Below are positions 30,526 to 38,138 of a stretch of DNA of 57,670 nucleotides, in pieces (the first letter of the stretch is position 1; the number at the start of each line of letters is the position of its first letter). Source of the DNA: Variovorax sp. E3. GTDB taxonomy: Bacteria > Pseudomonadota > Gammaproteobacteria > Burkholderiales > Burkholderiaceae_C. Position numbers and translations under genes: made by a program. The DNA is taken from contig NZ_MOWM01000031.1 of the NCBI RefSeq assembly GCF_016082275.1, forward strand, positions 1 through 57,670, written 5' to 3'. The notes under the pieces are model-generated. The model saw only the letters and a list, made by a program, of their open reading frames with translations, ran no database searches and was not told where the DNA came from.

Positions 30526-31547
30526 CTGGATGCTTTCGCAACAACGCCAAGAATGTAGGCAGCGATGCTGTCGGCGTTGACGCGGGACCTGGGGTCTTCT
30601 GCGTGGTCTCTCGCGTGCTTTGTTCCATACCAGGTATCGAATGAACCGAAGATGTCGTCGAAGTGCGTGACCTCGTGAATCAAGGTCAGGAGCTTCGAGT
30701 CCCCGTCGCGGATGACGTCGGTATCGTAGATGCGCATGTTCTCCGGAAGGTCGCAAAAACTCAGTCCGATGGCAATGGTGCGAGTCGCCGTGTCCGGCTT
30801 GCAAACCGCCGCGACCGTGACGACCGGGTCGCTCGAAAAAACGCAGCCCAGATTCCTTTTGTTTGCTTCCGAGTACCGGATGAAGTTCCCGCATTCCAGT
30901 TCTTCGAGCACTCGCCGGCACGCAACCAGCCCTTTCTGGAGATGCTCTCGCACCGAGGGGGCGGCTGTTCCGAACCACTCCTTTACTCTCGCCTGCGCGT
31001 CTTTGTCCCATCGCTCAAGCTCCGGGAGGCGTTTCTTCGCAATGAGCACTACGGCCTGGTCTCGCAGCCTGAGCATCATTGCGCAAAACTCCTTGTTGGT
31101 CATATTCGGGCAGATTCCCTCGACCATTTCGGCGCCTGGCGGGTGCGCGACATTCTTGTCCAACGTCTTCTTGAATGCTGCCAACTCGTCCCCGGTCGCG
31201 GCGGCTGACAGCATTGCCATTGCCGCCGGGCTCGATCCGTTTCCCTCGCTATGCCACGCCCCGTCATCGCATGTTGCCCATTGCTGCAGGGTAGAAAGTA
31301 TGGGCTGTGGTGCCGGGCATTGGCAGACCACCATGTCTCCTTCCAGCGCTGCCTCCGATATGAATCGGGGGCGCCGGGGCCCTCCGGTTTTCGCGATGAT
31401 GCCGACGCTGTTGCAGCCTTCGCAGTAAGCCCTGCCGCCGACCAATGCGACCCTGTGTCCGTACAAGTCGAGCAACGGGCCGTCGTAAGACAGCACCGCG
31501 CCGCCAGGCGCCGGCGGATCGCCAACGACAAGAATTTTTCGCTCCAT
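30522..31547 (-). CDS. PAAR domain - M35 (aspzincin) metallopeptidase fusion, candidate type VI effector
   Basis: A 341-residue protein. Residues 1 to about 95 form a PAAR tip domain (KILVVGDPPAPGGAVLSY, GHRVALVGGRAYCEGCNSVG, ALEGDMVVCQCPAP). After a linker, the C-terminal part carries the zinc site TLIHEVTHFDDIFGSFDTWY, combining HExxH with the distal Asp and YG of the aspzincin M35 (deuterolysin-like) peptidases. PAAR proteins cap the VgrG spike and carry toxins fused to them. No vgrG or other type VI gene is in the window, so this is an orphan effector locus. Base composition is less GC-rich than in its neighbours, which suggests transfer. Confidence 0.88.
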   Translation of the reverse strand: MERKILVVGDPPAPGGAVLSYDGPLLDLYGHRVALVGGRAYCEGCNSVGIIAKTGGPRRPRFISEAALEGDMVVCQCPAPQPILSTLQQWATCDDGAWHSEGNGSSPAAMAMLSAAATGDELAAFKKTLDKNVAHPPGAEMVEGICPNMTNKEFCAMMLRLRDQAVVLIAKKRLPELERWDKDAQARVKEWFGTAAPSVREHLQKGLVACRRVLEELECGNFIRYSEANKRNLGCVFSSDPVVTVAAVCKPDTATRTIAIGLSFCDLPENMRIYDTDVIRDGDSKLLTLIHEVTHFDDIFGSFDTWYGTKHARDHAEDPRSRVNADSIAAYILGVVAKASR

Positions 31548-31783
31548 TCCCTGGGCTCCCTATTGATAAAGGGGCGTTGTATGCGGTGACAGCAGGCAGC
31601 ACTGTTGTCTATGGTCAACCGGCTGGCCTTTTGCCACGAACGAATGAGTTTTGCCCTGTCCAGATGCCGACTCGGTACCGTTCGGGCTGCCCCGACCGCA
31701 GATTCGCGTCACACGAAGGACAGCGAACTGCGGCGCGAAGCGTTCCAATAGGCAACGCAGAGTCAACTACAGGAAAGCATCCA

Positions 31784-32689
31784 ATGATTCAGGACTTCAA
31801 GGGCAAGACGGCCGTACTCACCGGCGCGGGCTCGGGCTTCGGCCTCGAATGCGCGCGCATCGGTGCGGCGCGCGGCATGAACCTCGTGCTGGTCGACGTG
31901 CAGCAGGATGCGCTCGACAAGGCCCAGGCCGAGATGGAAGCCGCCGGCGTGCAGGTGTTGGCGCGCAAGGTCGACGTGTCCGACGCCAAGCAGATGGAAG
32001 CGCTGGCCGCCGCCGTGAAGGAGCGCTTCGGCGCGCCGCACTTCGTGTTCAACAACGCGGGCGTGGGCGCCGGCGGCCTGGTGTGGGAGAACACCGTGGC
32101 CGACTGGGAATGGGTGCTGGGCGTCGACCTGTGGGGCGTGATCCACGGCGTGCGCCTGTTCACGCCGATGATGCTCGAGGCCGCCGCGAAAGACCCGAGC
32201 TACCGCGGCCACATCACCAACACCGCCAGCATGGCCGGGCTGCTCACGCCGCCCAACATGGGCATCTACAACGCCGCCAAGGCCGCCGTCGTGAGCCTCA
32301 CGGAAACGATGTACCAGGACCTGAACCTCGTCACCGACCAGATCGGCGCGAGCCTGCTGTGCCCGTACTTCGTGCCCACCGGCATCACCAGCAGCGAGCG
32401 CAACCGCCCCAACGCGCCGAAGGACAGCGAGCTCACCAAGAGCCAGCTCATCGGCCAGGCCATGAGCAACAAGGCCGTGAGCAGCGGCAAGATCACGGCC
32501 GCCGAAGTGGCGGCCAAGGTGTTCGAGGCCATCAGCGACAACCAGTTCTACGTGTTCAGCCACCCGAAGGCGCTGGGCAACGTGCGCAGCCGCATGGAGA
32601 ACATCGTGTCGGGCACGAACCCCGCCGACCCGTTCCTGGAGCGGCCCGAGATCGGGCAGAAGCTGCGCGAGCAGCTGCGCGCGGCCTGA
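31784..32689 (+). CDS. SDR family oxidoreductase
   Basis: A 301-residue short-chain dehydrogenase with TGAGSGFG (NAD(P) binding), NNAGVG, the catalytic Ser in TNTASMAGLL and IYNAAKAA (Tyr/Lys). The C-terminal half is longer than in minimal SDRs, and HPKALGNVRSRMENIV resembles a group common in beta-proteobacterial lipid gene neighbourhoods. The substrate is unknown. It is preceded by a 236-base gap with no recognisable gene, and ends four bases before a convergent azoreductase-like gene. Confidence 0.9.
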   Translation: MIQDFKGKTAVLTGAGSGFGLECARIGAARGMNLVLVDVQQDALDKAQAEMEAAGVQVLARKVDVSDAKQMEALAAAVKERFGAPHFVFNNAGVGAGGLVWENTVADWEWVLGVDLWGVIHGVRLFTPMMLEAAAKDPSYRGHITNTASMAGLLTPPNMGIYNAAKAAVVSLTETMYQDLNLVTDQIGASLLCPYFVPTGITSSERNRPNAPKDSELTKSQLIGQAMSNKAVSSGKITAAEVAAKVFEAISDNQFYVFSHPKALGNVRSRMENIVSGTNPADPFLERPEIGQKLREQLRAA

Positions 32690-32693
32690 GTTT

Positions 32694-33365
32694 TCAGGCG
32701 GCCGCCTGCAGCTCGCCGACCAGCGCTTCGACGCGGGCGAGGGCGGCGGCAATCGATCGGTCGAGCAGGTCGCCGTGGTCTTCGGCATGCTCGATCGCCA
32801 CGCTGTGCATTTCAGTGAGCCCCAGCAGCGCCAGCGGGGTGGCGACGCCGGGCGTCAGCAGGTCCATGCCGGCCTGGAAGCCGCCCGGCCCGTAGCCGCT
32901 GCTGCCGCACGAACTCAGCAGCACCGTGCGGCGATGGCGCTCGGCCAGCAGCGGCACATAGGGGTTCTCGCGGCTGCGGTCGAAGTCGAAGGTCGCGCCG
33001 ATGCGCACGACGTTGTCGATCCATGACTTCAGCGGCGCCGGCATGCCGAAGTTGTACATCGGCACGCCGATCACCAGCACGTCGGCGCGGCGGATCTCGG
33101 CAATCAGCGTGTCGCTCTCGACGAGCACGGCATGCATCCACGGCTCGCGCTCGGCGGCCGGTGTGTAGCCCGAGGCGATCCATTCTCCGGTGACGTGGCT
33201 CGGCGGCGTGGCGCCGATGTCGCGGTAGATCACTTCGTCGTCAGGTCGCGCGGCGCGCCAGGTCGAGACGAAATGCTGGCTCAGCCGGCGCGAGTGCGAG
33301 CCGTGTGCGTGCGTGCCCGACAAGCCGGGGCGGGCGCTGGCGTCGATGTGGAGCAGGGTGGTCAT
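32694..33365 (-). CDS. FMN-dependent NADH-azoreductase/quinone reductase-like flavoprotein, copy 1
   Basis: A 223-residue flavodoxin-fold protein starting MTTLLHIDASARPGLSG. FMN-binding segments are VIGVPMYNFGMPAPLKSWID and LLSSCGSSGYGPGG. The AzoR/MdaB-type family reduces quinones, azo compounds or nitro groups with NAD(P)H, two electrons at a time, in the cytoplasm. It is transcribed divergently from a GcvA-like LysR gene. A second divergent pair of the same two gene types lies at 37109-38831 in opposite orientation. Confidence 0.9.
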   Translation of the reverse strand: MTTLLHIDASARPGLSGTHAHGSHSRRLSQHFVSTWRAARPDDEVIYRDIGATPPSHVTGEWIASGYTPAAEREPWMHAVLVESDTLIAEIRRADVLVIGVPMYNFGMPAPLKSWIDNVVRIGATFDFDRSRENPYVPLLAERHRRTVLLSSCGSSGYGPGGFQAGMDLLTPGVATPLALLGLTEMHSVAIEHAEDHGDLLDRSIAAALARVEALVGELQAAA

Positions 33366-33417
33366 GGGGCGGGTCCTCTGTGCTGTGAAGTGGAATGAAG
33401 GAAATTCAGCTGTCTGC

Positions 33418-33446
33418 TTGACACGGTTCCCAATTTACCCAAGCAT
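33418..33446 (+). promoter_or_regulatory. Promoter candidate for the LysR gene at 33500
   Basis: A perfect -35 hexamer TTGACA (33418) is followed after 17 bases by AAGCAT, a weak -10. A start near 33453 would leave a leader of about 47 nt. The azoreductase gene starts 53 bases to the left on the other strand, so a LysR box for both is expected here. Confidence 0.45.
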
Positions 33447-33499
33447 CCAAAGCGCGACAAACGACGATTTCTTTGCGCTGCTGAAAAAATAATTCATCC

Positions 33500-34402
33500 A
33501 TGACCAACCTGCGCCAACTCCCGCCGCTGGCGGCGCTGCGTGCCTTCGAGGCGGCGGCGAGGCACTGCAGCGCCAAGCTCGCGGCGAACGAGCTGTCGGT
33601 CACGCCCACCGCCATCAGCCACCAGGTGCGGCAGCTGGAAGACGCGCTGGGTGTCGCGCTTTTCATTCGCCAGCCGAGGCAACTGGTGCTCACACCGCAG
33701 GGGCGGGAGCTGCAGGCGGTGCTGAGCGAATCATTCAATGCCATGGCGAATGCGGTGGCGCGGCTGCGCGCGCCGCCGCAGCGGCAGGCCATCACGCTGT
33801 CGGCCACGCCGGCCGTTGCCGCGCGCTGGCTGCTGCCGCGCGTCAGCAGCTTGCGGGCGCTGCACCCGAGGCTGGACCTGCGCATCCATGCATCGCACGA
33901 GGCCGTCGCGCTCGACGGCGTGACGGCCGACATCGCCATCCGCTACGGTCGCGGACAGTGGCCCGGCATGGTGGCCGAGAAGCTGTTCGACAACGTCTTC
34001 GCGCCGGCGTGCAGCCCCGCGCTCAAGCTGAAGCGGCGCGGCGACCTCAAGCGGCACACGCTGCTGCACTTCGCGCTGCCCGGCAGCAAGAGCCAGCCGG
34101 GCACATGGGCCGAATGGCAGCAGCAGGCGCAGGTACCGGGCCTGGACGTGTCGGCGGGGCCGGTGTTCTCGGACGAGACGCACACCGTGTCGGCCGCGCT
34201 GCAGGGGCAGGGCGTGGCGCTGATGAGCCTGGCGCTGATCGCCGACGAACTGCGCGCGGGCAACCTAGTGAAGCCCTTCGGGCCCGAACTGCCGGGGTTG
34301 CCGTTCTACCTGGTGTGCCCCCAGACGCGACGCGACGAGCCGGCCGTGGCGGCGGTGTTCGAATGGGTCAGGGGGCTGCAGCTGCCGGGCGCGAGCGCTT
34401 GA
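33500..34402 (+). CDS. LysR-type regulator (GcvA-like), copy 1
   Basis: A 300-residue regulator. The winged helix-turn-helix is FEAAARHCSAKLAANELSVT with PTAISHQVRQLEDALG, followed by the GcvA-type effector domain (WLLPRVSSLRALHPRLDLRI, DIAIRYGRGQWPG, HTVSAALQGQGVALM). Such proteins bind T-N11-A boxes between divergent genes. The divergent azoreductase gene is its likely target. Confidence 0.93.
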   Translation: MTNLRQLPPLAALRAFEAAARHCSAKLAANELSVTPTAISHQVRQLEDALGVALFIRQPRQLVLTPQGRELQAVLSESFNAMANAVARLRAPPQRQAITLSATPAVAARWLLPRVSSLRALHPRLDLRIHASHEAVALDGVTADIAIRYGRGQWPGMVAEKLFDNVFAPACSPALKLKRRGDLKRHTLLHFALPGSKSQPGTWAEWQQQAQVPGLDVSAGPVFSDETHTVSAALQGQGVALMSLALIADELRAGNLVKPFGPELPGLPFYLVCPQTRRDEPAVAAVFEWVRGLQLPGASA

Positions 34403-34524
34403 GGGCGATGCGCAAAAGGCGACGGCCGGGATGCGCTGGCACCTCGACCGTCTGACCATGTGAAGTGAACACCTTGGAAGAGAACACCCGGCATGGCTGA
34501 GCCAATTATGGCGCTGGCGCGCGC

Positions 34525-34590
34525 AAAGAAAAACCCGCCGAGGCGGGTCAAGAGTAGCCCTGGAGGAGGGAGGAAAAGAGTGGGCTACTG
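34525..34590 (-). ncRNA. Candidate small RNA with an anti-Shine-Dalgarno loop
   Basis: Read leftward, the sequence forms AGTAGCCC, a 21-nt C/T-rich loop containing CCTCCCTCCTCC, and GGGCTACT. Three bases later comes a terminator hairpin (ACCCGCC/GGCGGGT) with a TTTTTCTTT tail. The first stem is perfect (8 bp), and the loop is complementary to GGAGG-type ribosome binding sites. This two-hairpin layout of about 65 nt matches anti-SD regulatory RNAs known from several Proteobacteria. A weak -10 (CACAAT) lies just before the 5' end. No open frame accounts for this structure. Confidence 0.6.
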
Positions 34591-34650
34591 CGGATGATTG
34601 TGTCGAGCGAAACTTATGTGGCGCTTAAGGGCGGCGAGTTTCGGGACTCG

Positions 34651-34675
34651 CAAAAAAGAGATGCCAGGAAGGCAC
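34651..34675 (-). terminator. Possible terminator after the CFI-box gene
   Basis: Leftward, GTGCC-TTCCT-GGCAT forms a short 5-bp stem followed by CTCTTTTTT. It lies 46 bases after the stop codon at 34721 and before the small RNA candidate, so it would separate the two transcripts. A second small stem (GCGAGT/ACTCGC, 34634-34651) is adjacent. Confidence 0.5.
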
Positions 34676-34720
34676 TCGCAGGCTTGGCTCGCGTGGTCGG
34701 ACGCGGCCTGATCCCCGGCG

Positions 34721-35752
34721 CTACCGCTGCGCCAGCCGATCAAGCGCCTTGACCAGCGTCGTCGCGGGCGCCACAACCAGCACATAAGCAGCGCTTCGAC
34801 GCGCCTTCGATCGCGCGACAAGCCGCGCCAACGCCGGGCCGTGCGCGTAGTACCAGGCGATGAAGGCGCGTCCCGCGGCCGTGCGCGCCAGGCGCTGGTC
34901 CCTGAAGTCGCGCAGCAACTTCACCGACGGATGCGCCGCATCGCCCATCGTCGCGGTCACGACGAAGCAGTCGCCTTTTTGTGCGCGGTACACGGTGGGG
35001 AATTCGTAGCCCGGCTTGAAGACGGCCAGCTTCTCGCTGTACGCCTCCATGGCCGCGCGCAGCTTCTGCTCCTGCTTGTCGTCGACCACGAAGTCCGATT
35101 CCTGCGCAGGCCCGATGGCGCCCTCGATCGCTGCCCGATGCGCCTCGATCAGGAATTCGATGATCTGCATGTCGTCGGGAACGCGCCGGTGCAGGAACTC
35201 GGCGGTCTCGACGAATACCTCGAATTGACGGAGGTAGCTGTACCAAAGGTCGGGGGAGGGATCCGCCACAAGCTGATCGCGTGCGGCCGCATGGAGCGGG
35301 AACAGCACCGCCTTGACTTTCTCCACGTGCGCCTTCAGCAACGCAGCCTGCTGCTCGGGTGCAGAGGTTTCGCGCGCGTTGTCCAGCGCGGCGATCATGT
35401 CCTTGAAGCGCAGGTTGTACGCATCCGACGCCATGCCGAGGGCATCGGCCCTGCCGGTCCAGGCTTGCGCGTCCTTGGGGTCGAGTTCGAGGGTGCGGCT
35501 GAAGTAGCTGTAGGCCTCTTCCGCGTTGCCCGCTTCGAGTGCTTCCCGCCCCAGTTCCTTGAGGTGCGCGGGGTTCGCCGGAGGCTGCGCGGCGGATGCG
35601 GCCGCCTGTACCAGGCGCACGTACTGCGCGGGCCGCACCGGCTCGCGAACCATGATGTCGGTTCCGCAGTATTGGCATTTCACGAAGTCCCGCTCTTCGG
35701 GAATCTGGAGCGCCCCGGAACATTGAGGGCACACGGCGGCAACGAGAACCAT
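34721..35752 (-). CDS. Zinc-ribbon, TPR and CFI-box protein of unknown function
   Basis: A 343-residue cytoplasmic protein. Residues 1-35 form a zinc ribbon (CPQCSG and CQYCGTD). Residues about 65-110 are a TPR-like helical pair ([20 protein letters not shown]). After a helical middle, the C-terminal part has [19 protein letters not shown], the CFI-box motif with its invariant Cys, followed by [23 protein letters not shown]-box domains occur in uncharacterised proteins and probably form a small helical membrane- or cofactor-associated unit. The frame extends upstream, but the ATG at 35752 is chosen because the zinc ribbon starts there. The gene is divergent from the riboswitch. Confidence 0.8.
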   Translation of the reverse strand: MVLVAAVCPQCSGALQIPEERDFVKCQYCGTDIMVREPVRPAQYVRLVQAAASAAQPPANPAHLKELGREALEAGNAEEAYSYFSRTLELDPKDAQAWTGRADALGMASDAYNLRFKDMIAALDNARETSAPEQQAALLKAHVEKVKAVLFPLHAAARDQLVADPSPDLWYSYLRQFEVFVETAEFLHRRVPDDMQIIEFLIEAHRAAIEGAIGPAQESDFVVDDKQEQKLRAAMEAYSEKLAVFKPGYEFPTVYRAQKGDCFVVTATMGDAAHPSVKLLRDFRDQRLARTAAGRAFIAWYYAHGPALARLVARSKARRSAAYVLVVAPATTLVKALDRLAQR

Positions 35753-35887
35753 GGGGATTTCAGCGGGTCGACAGAAAGAAGGCCGGGGGCGGCGACCCCG
35801 AGGGCGCGGTCGAATGTAGCAAAGCCCTACAAACAAAACAGTCGCTGTCACAGGCCTTTTGCAAACCCGCATCTAGAATCGCGGCTC

Positions 35888-36069
35888 CCTTGGGGAGTAG
35901 CCTGCTTCCGGACTTCGGAAGCGCGCACGTCAACATACTCGGTTCGCACCTTGCGACCGTGGCGTGCGCAGCCGAAAGGTTGGCGAGACCAGCGGTGTAC
36001 GGACGCGGCTTTGGCCGGCGGGTTCGTGCGCCGCGGCGTCTTGAACCGGCCTTGCCTGCTACTTCCAAA
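35888..36069 (+). promoter_or_regulatory. Manganese (yybP-ykoY) riboswitch in the mntP leader
   Basis: The leader carries the hallmark GGGGAGTAGCC (35892), the segment GTCAACATACTCGG (35929 onward) and the closing GGCGAGACCA (35982), with paired arms between them. These match the yybP-ykoY class, and the downstream gene is mntP, its classical target. Mn(II) binding is expected to free the ribosome binding site and switch on Mn export. TAGAAT at 35874-35879 is a plausible -10 element. The 3' part (about 36000-36069) is the likely expression platform. Confidence 0.9.
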
Positions 36070-36638
36070 ATGAACATTGCTTCCACGATCCTTCTTGCAT
36101 TCGCCATGTCGACGGATGCTTTCGCCGCTGCTGTCGGCAAAGGCGCGGCCCTGCGCAAACCCTCCTGGCGCGAAGCCCTGCGCACGGGCGTCATCTTCGG
36201 CGTCATCGAAGCCATCACGCCCGTTATTGGCTGGGCCGCCGGCCTGGCGGCCGCGAGCTACGTGGCCCAGTGGGACCACTGGATCGCGGTCACGCTGCTC
36301 AGCGTGTTGGGCCTGCGCATGATCTGGGCGGGCTTCGGCGCGCCCGACGCAGTCGAAGACAAGCCCAGCCGCAATTCCTTCTGGGCCCTGGCCATCACCG
36401 GCTTCGCGACGAGCATCGACGCAATGGCGGTGGGCGTGGGGCTGGCCTTCATCAACGTCAACATCGCGTGGACCGCGCTGGCCATCGGCCTGGCCACGCT
36501 GACGATGGTGACGCTGGGCGTGATGGTCGGGCGCGTGCTGGGCGCGGTGGTCGCAAGCGCGCGGAAATCGTCGGCGGGGTGCTGCTGATCGGGATCGGCT
36601 TCTTCATCCTCTACGAGCACCTGAACGGGCTGGCCTGA
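36070..36638 (+). CDS. mntP: Manganese efflux pump MntP (frameshifted)
   Basis: An approximately 189-residue six-helix membrane transporter. The two repeats are visible: [21 protein letters not shown] with the Asp essential for Mn export in helix 1, and [18 protein letters not shown] with its counterpart. The frame breaks near 36553 (GTCGCAAG; one extra G gives [19 protein letters not shown]), so the last helix is in another frame. It exports Mn(II) to avoid toxicity, under control of the riboswitch directly upstream. Confidence 0.92.
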
Positions 36639-36733
36639 GACCGGGCCATGCCGTCGCGGAGCTTTTCCCGACGATCCACGCGGCCTGCCATTCGCGCAAG
36701 AAACACACCGAGGTGGACTCGGGCACGCGACCG

Positions 36734-36814
36734 TTGCAACTAAATCACGGATTCCCAAGAATTCGAAAAGAAGACGTTGGTACTCAGAAGATACCCAGGT
36801 CCGCTCTGAATACC
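36734..36814 (+). promoter_or_regulatory. Promoter candidate and inverted repeat before the 67-residue gene
   Basis: TTGCAA (36734) and AAGAAT (36757) are 17 bases apart. Downstream, GGTACTCAGA (36779) and TCTGAATACC (36805) form 10-bp arms with one mismatch and a 16-nt loop. The segment is clearly more AT-rich than its surroundings. The repeat could be an operator or a leader hairpin. Confidence 0.45.
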
Positions 36815-36855
36815 TAAAGACTACTATCCACGGGATAAGACAAACAAGGATCTCC

Positions 36856-37059
36856 ATGGAGACGTATCCGACTCTTCGCCAGGCCACAGGCGTCGCCCGC
36901 ATCCTCAGCAAGCGCTCGTCCTGCACCATCGTCGTCTACCGCCAGGGGGACGAGAAGTTCGTGGCGGCGCATTCCGCCGACCGCGTGGACGGCACCATCG
37001 AAGGCGTCTACCGCGACGGCTACATCGTGCCGACGCTCCTGAGCAAGACAACGCGCTGA
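36856..37059 (+). CDS. Conserved-looking 67-residue protein of unknown function
   Basis: A short soluble protein with alternating charged and hydrophobic residues (ATGVARILSKRSSCTIVVYR, then DRVDGTIEGVYRDGYIVPTL). It has no signal peptide or membrane helix. Codon use is normal, an AGGATC purine stretch precedes the ATG, and a terminator follows 25 bases after the stop codon, so this is a real monocistronic gene. I do not recognise the family. Confidence 0.7.
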   Translation: METYPTLRQATGVARILSKRSSCTIVVYRQGDEKFVAAHSADRVDGTIEGVYRDGYIVPTLLSKTTR

Positions 37060-37084
37060 CGCGCCACCGCGCCGCCGGCGAACG

Positions 37085-37111
37085 AAAGCCTCCCTTCGGG
37101 AGGCTTTTTCA
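37085..37111. terminator. Bidirectional intrinsic terminator
   Basis: AAAGCCTCCC-TTCG-GGAGGCTTTTT is a strong GC stem with a stable TTCG tetraloop and a T tract for the rightward 67-residue gene. The leftward LysR gene ends inside its tail, so it may use the same hairpin. Confidence 0.93.
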
Positions 37112-38035
37112 CATGGGCCCGCCTTGCGATGCGATCCACGCCCACACCGCGCGAATCGCCGGTTCGTTCTCCCGCCCGCTGGCGGTTGCCAGAAAGTAGC
37201 TGCCCGTATCGAGCACGGGCCCGAAGGGCTGCACCAGCGCGCCGCTGCGCAGTTCTTCCGCGGACAGGGTCAGGCTCAGCAGCGCGACCCCATGCCCGCC
37301 GAGCGCCGCGAGCATGGCGTGCGTCTCGTCCGAAAACGACAGACCCGAGGCTTTCATCGCGCGGCCCCGTGGCGGCGCGATGTCGGCCTCGCGAAACCAG
37401 CGCGGCCACACGGCCGGCGCCAGCGCCTGCGGTTGCCAGTCGCAATGAATCAGCTGGTGCTTCGGCAGATCGGCCACGCGCTTCAGCCCGAGCATCGGGC
37501 TGCACAGCGGCGCATAGCGCTCCGGCATGAGCTCTTGCGCCACAAGGCCCGGCCAGTTGCCGCTGCCCGAGCGCACGGCAATGTCAGCGTCGCCCCGCGC
37601 CAGGTCGGTCAGCGTGTCGCTCGCGTGCAGCCGCAGCTCGATGCCAGGGCAGGCCTTGCGGAACGCGACCATGCGCGGCAACACCCAGCGCGCGGCAAAG
37701 GCCGTGTTGGTGGTCAGCGTGACCGACTGCGAGGCGGCCGGCTGGCGCAGCCTGTCGACGCCGGCCTCGAGCGCGTCGAAACCCAGGCGCAGGTCGTCGA
37801 ACAGCCGCTGGCCGGCGGGCGTCAACGCCAGCTGCCGCGTGAGCCGGCGAAACAGCGCCTGCCCCAGCGTGTCTTCCAGCGCGCGCACCTGGTGGCTGAT
37901 GGCCGACGGCGTGACCGAGAGTTCCAGCGCCGCGCGCTGAAAGCTCAGGTGCGCGGCGGCCGCCTCGAACGCGCGCAGCGACAGCAGCGCAGGCAGCTTG
38001 CGGGCAGGGCGGATGGATGAGCCAATCTCTTGCAT
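37109..38035 (-). CDS. LysR-type regulator (GcvA-like), copy 2
   Basis: A 308-residue regulator with the HTH segment FEAAAAHLSFQRAALELSVT and PSAISHQVRALEDTLG, and a GcvA-type effector domain (WVLPRMVAFRKACPGIELRL, DIAVRSGSGNWPG, HAMLAALGGHGVALL). It is a paralog of the regulator at 33500-34402 and is divergent from an azoreductase gene, as that one is. The frame extends further upstream. The ATG at 38035 gives an N terminus comparable to copy 1, and an ATG at 38077 is the alternative. Confidence 0.92.
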   Translation of the reverse strand: MQEIGSSIRPARKLPALLSLRAFEAAAAHLSFQRAALELSVTPSAISHQVRALEDTLGQALFRRLTRQLALTPAGQRLFDDLRLGFDALEAGVDRLRQPAASQSVTLTTNTAFAARWVLPRMVAFRKACPGIELRLHASDTLTDLARGDADIAVRSGSGNWPGLVAQELMPERYAPLCSPMLGLKRVADLPKHQLIHCDWQPQALAPAVWPRWFREADIAPPRGRAMKASGLSFSDETHAMLAALGGHGVALLSLTLSAEELRSGALVQPFGPVLDTGSYFLATASGRENEPAIRAVWAWIASQGGPM

Positions 38036-38138
38036 GCGAGGAGAAATGATCGTTTGTGAGTCAAGGCCCGTGTCCATAGATTCAAGGCCTGCGCGGTCAT
38101 TCTGACAGCGCTTCACGAAACAGACCTGCTCATCCATC

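Noticed and set aside
30060..31600. Prophage or insertion-sequence remnant as the origin of the less GC-rich segment
   Set aside because: No transposase, integrase, terminal repeats or target duplications are visible. The content is explained by a PAAR effector and its partner.
31548..31783. A small gene in the gap before the SDR gene
   Set aside because: Short frames here lack ribosome binding sites and recognisable products. The gap is more AT-rich and is best taken as a promoter region and island edge.
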